This document shows positions 1 through 9,223 of a DNA stretch of 64,000 nt, piece after piece. The position numbers and the translations under genes are program-made. The notes under the pieces were generated by a model. It did not search any database, was not told where the DNA came from, and worked only from the letters and a program-made list of their open reading frames with translations. Position 1 is the first letter of the stretch. Every line of letters begins with the position of its first letter. This DNA is from Bacillus sp. ISL-51 (GTDB lineage: Bacteria; Bacillota; Bacilli; Bacillales; Bacillaceae), in the NCBI RefSeq assembly GCF_018613535.1, contig NZ_JAGGQB010000008.1, positions 95,256-159,255 on the forward strand, given 5' to 3'.

Positions 1-954
1 TATGAAAAACTCGGCTGGACGGTGACTGATGCTTCAGAAAGCATTCAAGAATCACTTGACGCGGTCAGCGGAAAAGCGGATATCATCATTCTTCTGTCGC
101 ATTTAGGCTTGATAGATGACAGGGAAGCCGCCGAGGAATTTCCCGGTATTGATGTCATTCTCGAATCACATACACACCATCTGTTAGAGGATGGGCAAAC
201 GGTCAACGGCGTCCTGCTGGCATGTGCGGAAAAGTACGGGAACTATGTCGGCTGCGTCGAGCTGACAATAGACGGTGAAAAACGGCGCATCGTCCATAAA
301 CAAGCGTCGGTCGAAAAGATGTCGGAATGGTCCGGGGAATCTGAGGATACGAAGGCCTTTTTGAAAGAAAAGGAGCAGGAAGCTGAAAACATCCTTTCCG
401 TGCAGATTGCGGATCTGAAAGAAGAGGCGGGCGTGAACTGGTTTGAGGAATCACCGCTCCCGCTGCTTTTGGCTGATGCGCTGAAAAGCTGGTGCGGCTG
501 TGAAGTCAGCATGGTGAACTCAGGCGTCATTTTGGGACCGTTAAAGGCGGGACCTGTAACAAAGCTTGACTTGCACCGCATCTGCCCCCATCCGATTAAT
601 CCGGTCGCCGTGCGCCTTTCTGGCAAGGAACTAAAAGAAACGATCGGACAGGCTTCAGCAGAAAAAATCGAGCAGCTGCGGATTAAAGGACTCGGCTTTC
701 GCGGGGAAGTCATGGGAAAGATGGTGTACGCCGGAGCAGAGGTGCAGACAGATGTGCTTGATGACGGTGTGACTCATCTTATCAATGTGAAAGTGAACGG
801 AGAAGAAATCGTTGAAGACCGGATGTACTCAGTCGCGGTTCTTGATATGTTTACACTGGGAAAACTGTTTCCTTATATACGCGATGCAAAAGAAAAACAA
901 TATTTTATGCCGGAATTTTTAAGAGATCTCCTCGCCTGGAAGCTTGCTCAATAG
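1..954 (+). CDS. yunD: YunD-like metallophosphoesterase / 5'-nucleotidase family protein, 3' part
   Basis: The reading frame is open from the first base (Y-E-K-L-G-W...), so the N-terminal part lies outside the window; about 317 codons are present. The visible part has the end of a calcineurin-like phosphoesterase domain (LLSHLG, then ESHTHH, a metal-binding His motif) followed by the 5'-nucleotidase C-terminal domain (roughly from residue 130, with N-S-G-V at the substrate pocket). The family hydrolyses nucleotides or sugar-nucleotide esters; the substrate of YunD is not known to me. It is the first of the collinear block yunD-yunC-yunB-lytH-lipA known from B. subtilis. Confidence 0.88.
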   Translation, partial: YEKLGWTVTDASESIQESLDAVSGKADIIILLSHLGLIDDREAAEEFPGIDVILESHTHHLLEDGQTVNGVLLACAEKYGNYVGCVELTIDGEKRRIVHKQASVEKMSEWSGESEDTKAFLKEKEQEAENILSVQIADLKEEAGVNWFEESPLPLLLADALKSWCGCEVSMVNSGVILGPLKAGPVTKLDLHRICPHPINPVAVRLSGKELKETIGQASAEKIEQLRIKGLGFRGEVMGKMVYAGAEVQTDVLDDGVTHLINVKVNGEEIVEDRMYSVAVLDMFTLGKLFPYIRDAKEKQYFMPEFLRDLLAWKLAQ

Positions 955-1015
955 TCGGAAAACCTGCAACAAGCCGTCCTTCTCATCATAAAGTAAGGAG
1001 AAGGGAGTGGCTGAT

Positions 1016-1321
1016 TTGGTCAATATGACACCGATTTTCATAGATGGAACGCCGTTTACCGCCGTCACAATCCAGCTTCCCAAAACAAACTTTATGGCCG
1101 TCACGTGTGAACATGGCTACATTATGTGCGGAGCGCTTGATATTGCCCTTTTAAACGACAAATTAAAGGAACGCGGCATTATTGCCGGCCGCGCCGTCGG
1201 TGTCCGCACCATTGAACAGCTTTTGGACGCCCCTTTAGAGTCCGTCACCTTTGCGGCAAAAGATCTCGGCATTCATGCGGGCATGAAGGGGAGAGAAGCG
1301 CTGCTGAAAATGGCAAAATAA
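1016..1321 (+). CDS. yunC: YunC, DUF1805 small protein
   Basis: A 101-residue protein of the DUF1805/YunC family, with the conserved stretch NFMAV..HGYIMCGALD and GRAVGVRTI in the centre. Function is unknown. I take the TTG at 1016 as start (MVNMTPIF), which matches the usual family N-terminus. A GTG at 1007 is in frame and sits 7 bases after AAGGAG, so a 104-residue form is possible. It lies about 60 bases downstream of yunD on the same strand. Confidence 0.88.
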   Translation: MVNMTPIFIDGTPFTAVTIQLPKTNFMAVTCEHGYIMCGALDIALLNDKLKERGIIAGRAVGVRTIEQLLDAPLESVTFAAKDLGIHAGMKGREALLKMAK

Positions 1322-1388
1322 ATTAGCCCTGCTATTACTATGTCCCTCCTTACAAGCATACATTGTGATATGTAAGGGGGGATTTTTC

Positions 1389-2162
1389 TTGCCTAGATAC
1401 CGGGGCCCTCTTCGCAAGAGAGGACCTTTGCCTTTTCGATATGTGATGCTTTTGTCGTTTGTCTTTTTCATCATATCGACTGCAATCAGCCTTTGGATGA
1501 TCAACGCCTCGATAAAACCGGTGCTTATGCACATCGGAGAAATGGAAACAAAGCGTGTGGCGACAGAGGTCATTCAGGAATCGATAGAAGAATATATGTC
1601 TCATAGCGATAATGTGAAAGATATGGTGGATATGAAAACGGACGAAAACGGAAAAGTCACCACAATGGACTTTAATACACAAGTGGTCAACAGTATGAAG
1701 ACAAAGGTGACAAAGCAGCTCCAAGCCCATTTGAAGGAAGCGGAATCGCACAATAAGCAGCATGAAACAAAAAAAGGCAGCAAAACCGCTGATAATATTA
1801 TGATCAATATCCCTTTAGGGCAAGCCACGGGAAACAGCATTCTCGGAAATCTGGGGCCGAAAATTCCCGTCCGTTTTAATCTGATCGGTGACGCATTAAC
1901 GGATGTGAAAACAAAAATTAAGCCGTACGGCATTAACAATGCCCTTATTGATATCAGTATTTTTGTGGAAATTAAAGTGAAAGTCATCATACCGTTTGCC
2001 AGCGAAACCTCAGTTGTCACAAATAACATTCCCGTCTCCATCAAAGCGATCCAAGGAGAGGTGCCGCAATTTTATAACGGAAGCGGCGGATCTGGCGTGA
2101 CGCCTTCCGTGCAGCTGCCGAGTGAAAAACAGGAGAAATCCGGAACCGATAAAGGCAAATAA
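1389..2162 (+). CDS. yunB: Sporulation protein YunB
   Basis: A 257-residue protein starting at TTG 1389 (MPRYRGPLRKRG), preceded by AAGGGGGG. A single membrane segment (about residues 18-38) is followed by an extracytoplasmic domain containing a GQATGN motif and alternating beta-rich sequence, as in YunB and the related YlmC-type sporulation proteins. In B. subtilis YunB is made in the mother cell and is needed for efficient spore formation; here this is inferred from similarity. The C-terminal tail is low-complexity and charged. A bidirectional terminator separates it from the convergent lytH. Confidence 0.87.
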   Translation: MPRYRGPLRKRGPLPFRYVMLLSFVFFIISTAISLWMINASIKPVLMHIGEMETKRVATEVIQESIEEYMSHSDNVKDMVDMKTDENGKVTTMDFNTQVVNSMKTKVTKQLQAHLKEAESHNKQHETKKGSKTADNIMINIPLGQATGNSILGNLGPKIPVRFNLIGDALTDVKTKIKPYGINNALIDISIFVEIKVKVIIPFASETSVVTNNIPVSIKAIQGEVPQFYNGSGGSGVTPSVQLPSEKQEKSGTDKGK

Positions 2163-2164
2163 AA

Positions 2165-2201
2165 ACACACAGCCGCTTTTTTCTTCCCGGCGGCTGTGTG
2201 T
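2165..2201. terminator. Bidirectional terminator between yunB and lytH
   Basis: A 12-bp perfect stem (ACACACAGCCGC / GCGGCTGTGTGT) with a T-rich loop. It is flanked by A-rich sequence on one side and T-rich on the other, and lies between the convergent genes yunB and lytH. Confidence 0.85.
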
Positions 2202-3179
2202 TCATTTTTTCTTGCGTATTTCGTTTCGCTCCCATGCCCTTAAATGCGGATACGGATCAAAGGACCACTCCGTCCGGCCGTTATCCTTATACATGCCGTA
2301 ATGAAGATGCGGCGGAAATTTCCCCGCGGTGCCCGGCGGGCCGTAGCCGGAGCTTCCGACAGAACCGATCACCTCTCCCGGCTTGACGATCTGGCCTTTC
2401 TGAACCCCTTTTGCAAAGCCGTTCAGATGGGCAAAGTAGTGATACGTATTATGAATGTCCCTGATGCCGATTCTCCAGCCTCCGAAGCGATTCCAGCCTT
2501 TCATTTCAACGATTCCGTAGCAGGTGGATCTGACGGGAAGCCCGTAATGGGCGAAAAGGTCCGTCCCTTCGTGAATCCGCCTCCCGCCAAAGCCCCGCGC
2601 GGCTCCCCATGTGCTCCGGTAGCTGTAATCCGTTTTGACGGGCAGCGGAAAGGCGTGCTCTCCGAGATCGATGCGCCCGAATGTTTTGAACAATTTCATA
2701 AATTCGCTGATAATGCCGACCGTCTGATCCCGGCGGTAATAATTCCAGAGGCCGATGCGGATATGGTCAAGATCCGTCCCGAACGTCATTAAATAGTGCG
2801 CGAATGTATAAAGGATATCCTCGTCATTGCTTACCTCGGCTTTTCCGTCACCGTCGCCGTCCAAGCCGATTCCGTCAAATACTTTAATGCTGAGCGGCGC
2901 GTCATCCTTTGGATTTGGATTTTCCGGCCCGCTCCATATGTGATCTGGAATATAAATGCTGATGATTCCGGCTTTTTCAGGCAAGTCTTTTCGATTATCC
3001 CGAACGTTTTCTTCATATTGATCAACAGCTGCAAGCACGTACCAAGGAATCTGAGTGACCGCTTCGGCTTTGCGGTACAATTCCATCCGCTTGGCATAAA
3101 CGGAGTCAGATTGCTCTTTGCCGGCAGCAGCCGGGCAGAAAAAGGACAAAAGGAGAAGAACAGATAACAGAACTTTCAC
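2202..3179 (-). CDS. lytH: L-Ala-D-Glu endopeptidase LytH, M23 metallopeptidase
   Basis: A 325-residue secreted protein. The GTG at 3179 is chosen because AAAGGAG lies 9 bases upstream; it gives a signal peptide (KVLLSVLLLLSFFCPAAAG). The C-terminal third is an M23/LytM domain: H-x3-D in IHEGTD and the HLH motif in PPHLHYG supply the zinc ligands. In B. subtilis LytH (YunA) is expressed late in the mother cell and cuts peptide side chains to leave single L-Ala residues in cortex peptidoglycan. Length agrees with the 326-residue homologue. Confidence 0.9.
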   Translation of the reverse strand: MKVLLSVLLLLSFFCPAAAGKEQSDSVYAKRMELYRKAEAVTQIPWYVLAAVDQYEENVRDNRKDLPEKAGIISIYIPDHIWSGPENPNPKDDAPLSIKVFDGIGLDGDGDGKAEVSNDEDILYTFAHYLMTFGTDLDHIRIGLWNYYRRDQTVGIISEFMKLFKTFGRIDLGEHAFPLPVKTDYSYRSTWGAARGFGGRRIHEGTDLFAHYGLPVRSTCYGIVEMKGWNRFGGWRIGIRDIHNTYHYFAHLNGFAKGVQKGQIVKPGEVIGSVGSSGYGPPGTAGKFPPHLHYGMYKDNGRTEWSFDPYPHLRAWERNEIRKKK

Positions 3180-3380
3180 AACATGATCTCCTTTCATATT
3201 GAATACAAATAGTTTGCGGCAACAATTCGATAAAATGTGAGTAATTCTCTTCCCTTGTCGAGAAATTTTTCCTATGTTAAAGTGACTATTGAATAGAAAA
3301 CCGCAAGTTTTGCATCCATCGTGAAACAGAAATTTTTCGCACAAGAAAACGAATACAGGGATAATGGAGATGATGGGGAA

Positions 3381-4277
3381 ATGGCGAAGAAAGACGAGCA
3401 TCTGAGAAAGCCTGAATGGCTCAAAATAAAGCTGAACACGAATGAAAACTATACGGGCCTGAAAAAATTAATGCGTGAAAATAACCTGCATACCGTATGT
3501 GAAGAAGCAAAATGCCCGAACATTCATGAATGCTGGGCTGTCAGACGTACGGCGACATTTATGATTCTCGGGTCTGTTTGTACGAGAGCCTGCCGCTTCT
3601 GCGCGGTGAAAACAGGCCTTCCGACAGAGCTTGATTTGCAGGAGCCGGAACGCGTGGCTGATTCAGTCGCCCTGATGAACTTAAAACACGCCGTCATCAC
3701 AGCTGTAGCGCGTGATGATCAGAAAGACGGCGGAGCAGGCATCTTCGCGGAAACGGTTCGCGCCATCCGCAGAAAAAGCCCGTTCACTACGATCGAAGTC
3801 CTTCCATCTGATATGGGCGGAAACTACGACAACCTGAAAACATTAATGGACACCCGTCCCGATATTTTAAACCACAACATTGAAACAGTTCGCCGCCTGA
3901 CGCCGAGAGTCCGTGCCCGCGCAACGTATGACCGTTCATTAGAATTTTTACGCCGGGCGAAAGAAATGCAGCCTGACATCCCGACAAAATCAAGCATCAT
4001 GATCGGTCTCGGGGAAACGAAGGAAGAGATTATTGAAGTGATGGACGACCTGTTGGCGAACAACGTAGATATCATGGCGATCGGCCAATATCTGCAGCCG
4101 ACGAAAAAACATTTAAAAGTCCAAAAATATTACCATCCGGACGAATTTGCAGAATTAAAAGAAATCGCTATGCAGAAAGGCTTCAGCCACTGTGAAGCCG
4201 GCCCGCTAGTCCGCTCGTCTTACCATGCGGATGAACAAGTAAACGAAGCGTCTAAAAAACGCCAGGCCCAGGCATAA
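3381..4277 (+). CDS. lipA: Lipoyl synthase LipA
   Basis: A 298-residue radical-SAM enzyme that inserts two sulfurs into octanoyl chains on lipoate-dependent proteins. Both cluster motifs are visible: the auxiliary C-x4-C-x5-C ([12 protein letters not shown]) and the SAM cluster C-x3-C-x2-C (CTRACRFC); the C-terminal RSSYHAD motif carries the serine ligand of the auxiliary cluster. Start at ATG 3381 gives the family length; longer in-frame starts upstream have no good ribosome site. It is divergent from lytH and followed by its own terminator. Confidence 0.97.
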   Translation: MAKKDEHLRKPEWLKIKLNTNENYTGLKKLMRENNLHTVCEEAKCPNIHECWAVRRTATFMILGSVCTRACRFCAVKTGLPTELDLQEPERVADSVALMNLKHAVITAVARDDQKDGGAGIFAETVRAIRRKSPFTTIEVLPSDMGGNYDNLKTLMDTRPDILNHNIETVRRLTPRVRARATYDRSLEFLRRAKEMQPDIPTKSSIMIGLGETKEEIIEVMDDLLANNVDIMAIGQYLQPTKKHLKVQKYYHPDEFAELKEIAMQKGFSHCEAGPLVRSSYHADEQVNEASKKRQAQA

Positions 4278-4288
4278 TATAAGCCCCA

Positions 4289-4319
4289 AAAACCCAAAAC
4301 GCCGCAGGTTTTGGGTTTT
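4289..4319 (+). terminator. lipA terminator
   Basis: Perfect 12-bp stem (AAAACCCAAAAC / GTTTTGGGTTTT) followed by more T residues, directly after the lipA stop codon. Confidence 0.88.
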
Positions 4320-4494
4320 TGTGATGGTTTATTTTTTTCTTCATACACGGCATCTTGAATAAGGATCGGCTGAACCGTTAAACTGGATAGAAAAGGAATG
4401 AAAATTTCCTGCCCGCTCGATTCGCCTGATTTTGCAATTGATGGACAGAAGTCAATGAATTATGATAGTAAAGAGTGATAAAAGAGGTGAAGAC

Positions 4495-4770
4495 ATGATT
4501 CTTATTCAAAATGCCGAGTTTGAACTCGTTCATGATTTTAAAAACGGCTTTAATGAAGAAGCGTTCAAAGCCCGCTATTCAGACATATTAAATAAATATG
4601 ACTACATTGTGGGAGACTGGGGATACAGTCAGCTGCGGCTCAAAGGCTTCTTTGATGACCAGAATCAAAAGGCAACCTTTGAAACGAAAATCAGCACATT
4701 AGACGAGTACATTTACGAATACTGCAATTTCGGGTGCGCGTATTTTGTCTTGAAACGAATCAGAAAATAA
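4495..4770 (+). CDS. yutD: YutD family protein
   Basis: A small acidic cytoplasmic protein of the YutD family (DUF1027), recognised by the core YDYIVGDWGYSQLRLKGFF and the Cys-containing end EYCNFGCAYFVL. Function unknown. ATG 4495 is used because GAGGTG lies just before it (91 residues). An in-frame ATG at 4462 would give 102 residues but has no clear ribosome site. In B. subtilis I recall a lipoprotein gene, yutC, between lipA and yutD; nothing like it is present here. Confidence 0.85.
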   Translation: MILIQNAEFELVHDFKNGFNEEAFKARYSDILNKYDYIVGDWGYSQLRLKGFFDDQNQKATFETKISTLDEYIYEYCNFGCAYFVLKRIRK

Positions 4771-4794
4771 TACATGCAAAGGGGATGCTGTCAC

Positions 4795-5229
4795 GTGTAT
4801 TTTGTTGACAGAAATAAGATCGAACAAACACTCCGATTTTTCGAAAGCCAGCTGGCACTGTTTAACAGCCAGACGGATTGGCAAACCGAAATTGAAAAAA
4901 GGGCGCTTGAGCGCATCGGCCATATCATGATCGAGTGCATTCTCGATGTCGGCAATGATATGATTGACGGCTTTATTATGCGTGACCCGGGCAGCTACGA
5001 TGATATCATGGATATTCTTACTGATGAAAAAGTCGTAACGGAAGAAGACGGAAGCCGGCTGAAGCGATTGATTTCCTGCCGGAAGCAGCTGGTACAGGAA
5101 TATCAAAAAGCTGATCACAAGAAGCTGTTTGCGCTCGTCACGGCAAACCTGGACGTGCTCCAAGCCTTTCCGGCACGCGTGAGAACTTACCTTGAAACGG
5201 AGCTCGGCCCTGTTTCCGCTTTTAAATAA
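4795..5229 (+). CDS. yutE: YutE, DUF86 / HepT-like family protein
   Basis: A 144-residue helical protein starting at GTG 4795 (MYFVDRNKIE), 9 bases after AAAGGGGA. It carries the DUF86 pattern (RIGHIMIECILDVGNDMIDGFIMRDPGSYDDIMDIL). The family includes HepT toxins, which normally need an R-x4-6-H motif and a MntA antitoxin partner next to them; no such partner is seen here, so a toxin role is not supported. It sits between yutD and yutF on the same strand with short gaps, as in B. subtilis. Confidence 0.86.
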   Translation: MYFVDRNKIEQTLRFFESQLALFNSQTDWQTEIEKRALERIGHIMIECILDVGNDMIDGFIMRDPGSYDDIMDILTDEKVVTEEDGSRLKRLISCRKQLVQEYQKADHKKLFALVTANLDVLQAFPARVRTYLETELGPVSAFK

Positions 5230-5262
5230 CAACGAGAAAGAAAATCCACAGGAGTGTTGAGC

Positions 5263-6033
5263 ATGAAAGCATATAAAGGATATTTAATTGACTTGGACGG
5301 TACAATGTACAACGGAACCGAAAAAATCGAAGAAGCGTGTGAATTTGTGAGAACACTCAAAGCGCGCGGCATTCCGTATTTATTTGTGACAAACAATTCA
5401 TCACGGACGCCGAAGCAGGTGGCCGACAAATTAATGAGCTTCGACATTCCGGCATCCGAAGAGCAGGTTTTCACGACAAGCATGGCGACTGCGCAGCATA
5501 TTGCCCAGCAGAAAAAAGACGCTTCTGTATATGTCATCGGCGAAGAAGGCATCCGCCGGGCGATTGAAGAAAACGGCCTTAGCTTCGGAGAAGAAAACGC
5601 TGACTTTGTCGTCGTGGGAATAGACCGCGGCATTACATACGAAAAATTGGCGGCCGGATGCCTTGCCATCAGAAACGGCGCCCGGTTTATATCAACAAAC
5701 GGTGATGTCGCCATCCCGACAGAAAGAGGGCTTTTGCCGGGAAACGGCTCGCTTACATCCGTATTGACGGTATCAACAGGCGTGCAGCCCGTGTTTATCG
5801 GGAAACCTGAATCCATCATTATGGAACAGGCGATGCGTGTGCTCGGAACGGATATTTCTGAAACGCTGATGGTCGGTGATAATTACGCGACCGATATTAT
5901 GGCCGGCATCAATGCGGGAATGGACACGCTGCTCGTTCATACCGGCGTGACGAAGCGGGAGCATATGTCTGATTATGACACGAAGCCGACGCATGCGGTC
6001 GATTCTTTAACGGAATGGCTTGAATATATGTAA
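5263..6033 (+). CDS. yutF: HAD-superfamily sugar-phosphatase YutF (NagD-like)
   Basis: A 256-residue NagD/AraL-type HAD phosphatase. Visible motifs: I (DLDGTMYNG), II (VTNNSS), and III/IV (GKPES ... MVGDNYATDI), with the C2B cap between motifs II and III. Start ATG 5263 follows AGGAGTG. Homologues hydrolyse phosphate esters such as p-nitrophenyl phosphate and nucleoside monophosphates; the physiological substrate is uncertain. Confidence 0.92.
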   Translation: MKAYKGYLIDLDGTMYNGTEKIEEACEFVRTLKARGIPYLFVTNNSSRTPKQVADKLMSFDIPASEEQVFTTSMATAQHIAQQKKDASVYVIGEEGIRRAIEENGLSFGEENADFVVVGIDRGITYEKLAAGCLAIRNGARFISTNGDVAIPTERGLLPGNGSLTSVLTVSTGVQPVFIGKPESIIMEQAMRVLGTDISETLMVGDNYATDIMAGINAGMDTLLVHTGVTKREHMSDYDTKPTHAVDSLTEWLEYM

Positions 6034-6041
6034 GAAAAAAG

Positions 6042-6061
6042 GGGCGGCCGTTCGGCCGCCC
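6042..6061. terminator. Bidirectional terminator yutF / yutG
   Basis: Compact GC-rich hairpin with a 9-bp stem (GGGCGGCCG / CGGCCGCCC) and a two-base loop. A-rich sequence lies on the left and TTATT on the right, between convergent genes. Confidence 0.8.
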
Positions 6062-6559
6062 TTATTCTGTATTTCTTGCGCGATGTGCCAGCCTGCTTGA
6101 TGCCGCGGCGGCGATCGCTCCGACAATATCATCGAGAAAAGTATGACATTCGCCCGTTGACTTATCATTTAACCGTGCGAGGATGCCCGGTTTTTCCTTA
6201 TCAATGTAGCCGTAGTTTGTAAAGCCGATGGAACCGTATATATTTACGATAGAGAAGGCGAGCACCTCGTCAACCCCATACAGGCTTTCATCAATCGCCA
6301 AAATGGTCTGAAGCGGCTCAGACAGCTTTTTTTGCTCGGCGAGTATATCTAATTCAATCCCTGTTAAAATGGCATTTTGCACCTCGCGTTTTGCGATGAC
6401 CCGATTTACATTCAGCTTACATTCCTCCATAGTCAAATCGGGATGATATTGTTTCTGGAGAAAAAACACAAGCTCGGCAATATCGGCCACCTCTACCCCC
6501 CGTTCTTTTAAACGCGTTCTGGCGACGGCTTCCACCTGATTCAGCTCTTTTTCTGACAT
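6062..6559 (-). CDS. yutG: Phosphatidylglycerophosphatase A-family protein YutG (PgpP-like)
   Basis: A 165-residue protein of the PgpA/YutG family, which removes phosphate from phosphatidylglycerol phosphate in phospholipid synthesis. The conserved acidic motif FLDDIVGAIAA near the C-terminus and a preceding GYIDKEKPG region are visible. In B. subtilis YutG is regarded as the major PGP phosphatase. ATG 6559 (MSEKELNQ) gives the expected length; an upstream ATG at 6598 would add 13 residues. Confidence 0.84.
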   Translation of the reverse strand: MSEKELNQVEAVARTRLKERGVEVADIAELVFFLQKQYHPDLTMEECKLNVNRVIAKREVQNAILTGIELDILAEQKKLSEPLQTILAIDESLYGVDEVLAFSIVNIYGSIGFTNYGYIDKEKPGILARLNDKSTGECHTFLDDIVGAIAAAASSRLAHRARNTE

Positions 6560-6708
6560 TTGCTTCACCCAATCTTTTTTTACTAGTTTATACAACATCC
6601 GATCCGATGTTTCTCCTCACACCTTGAAGGATTACAATATGTATTCATAATTTCGCCGGTGTATGACTACGATGTGAATAGCCCCAATCTTACAGGCAGG
6701 TGATTATG

Positions 6709-7722
6709 ATGAAAGACATCATTAAAGAAAAGTACGGCATTCAAATCAGGCATCTTTCCGTTTATCAGCGGTACCAGTGCTTTCAAACGCCGAATTCCTT
6801 TTTCCTCATCATTCCCGTCTCTCATTTTTCCCAATCAGAGCTGACGGAGCTTTATTATATGAGTCAGTATTTACAAGAACAAAGTGACCCATACGTTTGT
6901 GTGTTTATCTTTACGAAGGAAGGGGAGCTGACCTTTGAACATGAGGGCAAAACGTTTGCGCTTTTAAAGGCGGCGCTCCCGGTCTTAAACCGGTCGTTTT
7001 CTGTCGGTGCGGAGCTTGCCGAATTCCACAGAAAGGGCAGAGGCTTCCCGTACGAAGTGAAAGAAGCGGGCCGAATCGGCCAGTGGAAGGATTTATGGGG
7101 AAAGCGCGTGGATCAGCTTGAATCATTCTGGATGCAGAAAATCCGTATGTCCCCGCTTGAGCCGTTTGAAAAGAAAATGATTGAATCGTTTCCTTATTAT
7201 TCGGGTTTAGCGGAAAACGCCATTCAATATTTAGTGGATACGGAGCTGGACGACAATCCCCAAGCCGAGGATTCGGGAACGATCTGCCACCAGCGGATGG
7301 AGCGCAGCACATGGTCGGAGGAATCATTAATCCGCATCCCGGGTGATTGGGTATTTGACCATGCGTCCCGCGACATTTCGGAGTATATGCGCAGCACATA
7401 TTTATATCATCGCGACGATCTACTCAATAACGGATTTCAGTTTCTGCAGGAATATGAACAAATCACGCCCCTATCCTCCTTTTCCAAACGCCTGTTTTAC
7501 AGCCGCCTCCTCTTTCCGCTTCATTACTTCGAGACGGTGGAGAGCTATTACATCTCACCGGATTCCGAAAAGCACTTTTATGAAGAGCAGCTCGACTACA
7601 TCCTTGCCGATTGCGGGCGGTATGAGCAGTTTTTACAAACGTGCCATGACATGATGAATGTAAGGTCAGCCCAGGTTTTTGTCCCGCCTGTAGCCTGGCT
7701 CGGAAAAGGAATCAGTTCGTAA
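6709..7722 (+). CDS. yutH: Spore coat-associated protein YutH
   Basis: A protein of about 337 residues resembling YutH, a CotS/CotI-related protein with a degraded aminoglycoside-phosphotransferase-like fold. It is reported in B. subtilis as a spore coat component expressed in the mother cell. The N-terminal lobe and a late acidic region are recognisable, but clear kinase catalytic motifs are not. AGGTG lies 7 bases before ATG 6709; ATG 6706 and GTG 6700 are alternatives. It ends about 95 bases before the hom promoter, so it is probably transcribed separately. Confidence 0.83.
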   Translation: MKDIIKEKYGIQIRHLSVYQRYQCFQTPNSFFLIIPVSHFSQSELTELYYMSQYLQEQSDPYVCVFIFTKEGELTFEHEGKTFALLKAALPVLNRSFSVGAELAEFHRKGRGFPYEVKEAGRIGQWKDLWGKRVDQLESFWMQKIRMSPLEPFEKKMIESFPYYSGLAENAIQYLVDTELDDNPQAEDSGTICHQRMERSTWSEESLIRIPGDWVFDHASRDISEYMRSTYLYHRDDLLNNGFQFLQEYEQITPLSSFSKRLFYSRLLFPLHYFETVESYYISPDSEKHFYEEQLDYILADCGRYEQFLQTCHDMMNVRSAQVFVPPVAWLGKGISS

Positions 7723-7815
7723 GAAAATATGACACAAAAATATTTAGAAAATATAGAATCTTGTCATATCAAGGTGTTAAGCGTTTACAATTCTATAAAA
7801 CCAAGGTACAGCCGC

Positions 7816-7844
7816 TTGTCAAAACAAATAGGGGCTTATATAAT
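7816..7844 (+). promoter_or_regulatory. Sigma-A promoter of the hom-thrC-thrB operon
   Basis: TTGTCA, 17-base spacer, perfect TATAAT, about 75 bases upstream of the hom start codon. In B. subtilis this operon is repressed by ThrR and responds to CodY; I did not identify their operators here. Confidence 0.8.
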
Positions 7845-7921
7845 ATTTGTAACTTAAATGTCTGTGAAGGGTTAACAATTGTCCTTTATGAGTGGACAGA
7901 TGGAAGAAAGGTGGAGTTTTT

Positions 7922-9223
7922 TTGAAAGCGATTCGTATTGGACTGTTAGGATTGGGAACCGTGGGAAGCGGTGTCGTAAAAATCATTCAAGACCATCAGG
8001 ATAAGCTCATACATCAAGTCGGCTGTCCGATTACGATTAAAAAAGTGCTGGTGAAAGATATAAATAAAAAAAGAGAAGCCGAACTGCCGAAAGAAGTGCT
8101 GACGACAGAGGTGTACGACGTCATTGATGATCCTGATGTCGACGTCATCATCGAAGTCATCGGAGGCGTGGAACAGACGAAAGAATACTTGCTTGACGCT
8201 TTAAAAGCGAAAAAACACGTTGTAACCGCTAATAAAGATTTGATCGCTGTTTACGGCTCAGAGCTTTTGGCGGCCGCTAAAGAAAATGGCTGTGACTTGT
8301 ATTATGAAGCGAGCGTCGCCGGCGGAATCCCGATTTTGCGCACATTGGAGGAAGGGCTTTCCTCTGACCGGGTCACAAAAATGATGGGAATTGTCAACGG
8401 AACGACAAACTTCATCTTAACGAAAATGATCAAAGAAAAAAGCCCGTACGAAGAAGTGCTGAAGGAAGCGCAGGACCTCGGTTTCGCAGAAGCGGACCCG
8501 ACCGCCGATGTAGAAGGCTTGGACGCTGCGCGAAAGATGGCTATTTTAGCCCGCCTCGGGTTTTCCATGAATGTCGATCTGGAGGATGTCAAAGTGAAAG
8601 GCATCTCCCAAATCACAGACGAAGACATCAGCTTCAGCAAACGCCTCGGCTACACGATGAAGCTGATCGGCATCGCCCAGCGTGATAACAGTAAAATCGA
8701 GGTCAGCGTTCAGCCGACGCTTCTCCCTGATCATCACCCGCTCGCTTCCGTTCACAATGAATACAACGCCGTATACGTGTACGGAGAAGCCGTCGGGGAA
8801 ACGATGTTTTACGGACCGGGAGCGGGAAGTATGCCGACTGCGACATCAGTCGTGTCAGACCTTGTCGCGGTGATGAAAAACATGCGTCTCGGCGTGAACG
8901 GCAGCAGCTTTGTGGCGCCTCAGTTTGAGAGAAATCTGAAGCAGCCGTCCGATATCTATGCCCAGCAATTTCTAAGAATTCACGTGAAAGACCAAGTCGG
9001 ATCATTCTCGAAAATCACTTCCGTCTTCTCAGAACGGGGAGTGAGCTTTGAAAAGATTCTGCAGCTGCCGATTAAAGGGCATGACGATCTCGCTGAAATC
9101 GTGATTGTCACGCATCATACGTCAGAAGCGGACTTCAGCGACATCCTGCAAAACTTACATGATCTCGAAGTCGTACAAGAAGTAAAGAGCACATATCGAG
9201 TAGAAGGGAACGGTTGGAGCTAA
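7922..9223 (+). CDS. hom: Homoserine dehydrogenase
   Basis: A 433-residue NAD(P)-dependent homoserine dehydrogenase, converting aspartate semialdehyde to homoserine. It has an N-terminal dinucleotide-binding loop GLGTVGSG, the catalytic core ([36 protein letters not shown]) and a C-terminal ACT domain (about residues 350-430) for feedback control by threonine. TTG start at 7922 after AAAGGTGG gives the length of the B. subtilis enzyme. Its stop codon overlaps the thrC start by one base, consistent with translational coupling. Confidence 0.97.
   Translation: MKAIRIGLLGLGTVGSGVVKIIQDHQDKLIHQVGCPITIKKVLVKDINKKREAELPKEVLTTEVYDVIDDPDVDVIIEVIGGVEQTKEYLLDALKAKKHVVTANKDLIAVYGSELLAAAKENGCDLYYEASVAGGIPILRTLEEGLSSDRVTKMMGIVNGTTNFILTKMIKEKSPYEEVLKEAQDLGFAEADPTADVEGLDAARKMAILARLGFSMNVDLEDVKVKGISQITDEDISFSKRLGYTMKLIGIAQRDNSKIEVSVQPTLLPDHHPLASVHNEYNAVYVYGEAVGETMFYGPGAGSMPTATSVVSDLVAVMKNMRLGVNGSSFVAPQFERNLKQPSDIYAQQFLRIHVKDQVGSFSKITSVFSERGVSFEKILQLPIKGHDDLAEIVIVTHHTSEADFSDILQNLHDLEVVQEVKSTYRVEGNGWS

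Noticed and set aside
4795..5229. HepT-type toxin (yutE is in DUF86)
   Set aside because: No neighbouring MntA-type antitoxin; the gene is a conserved chromosomal yut gene in a housekeeping context.
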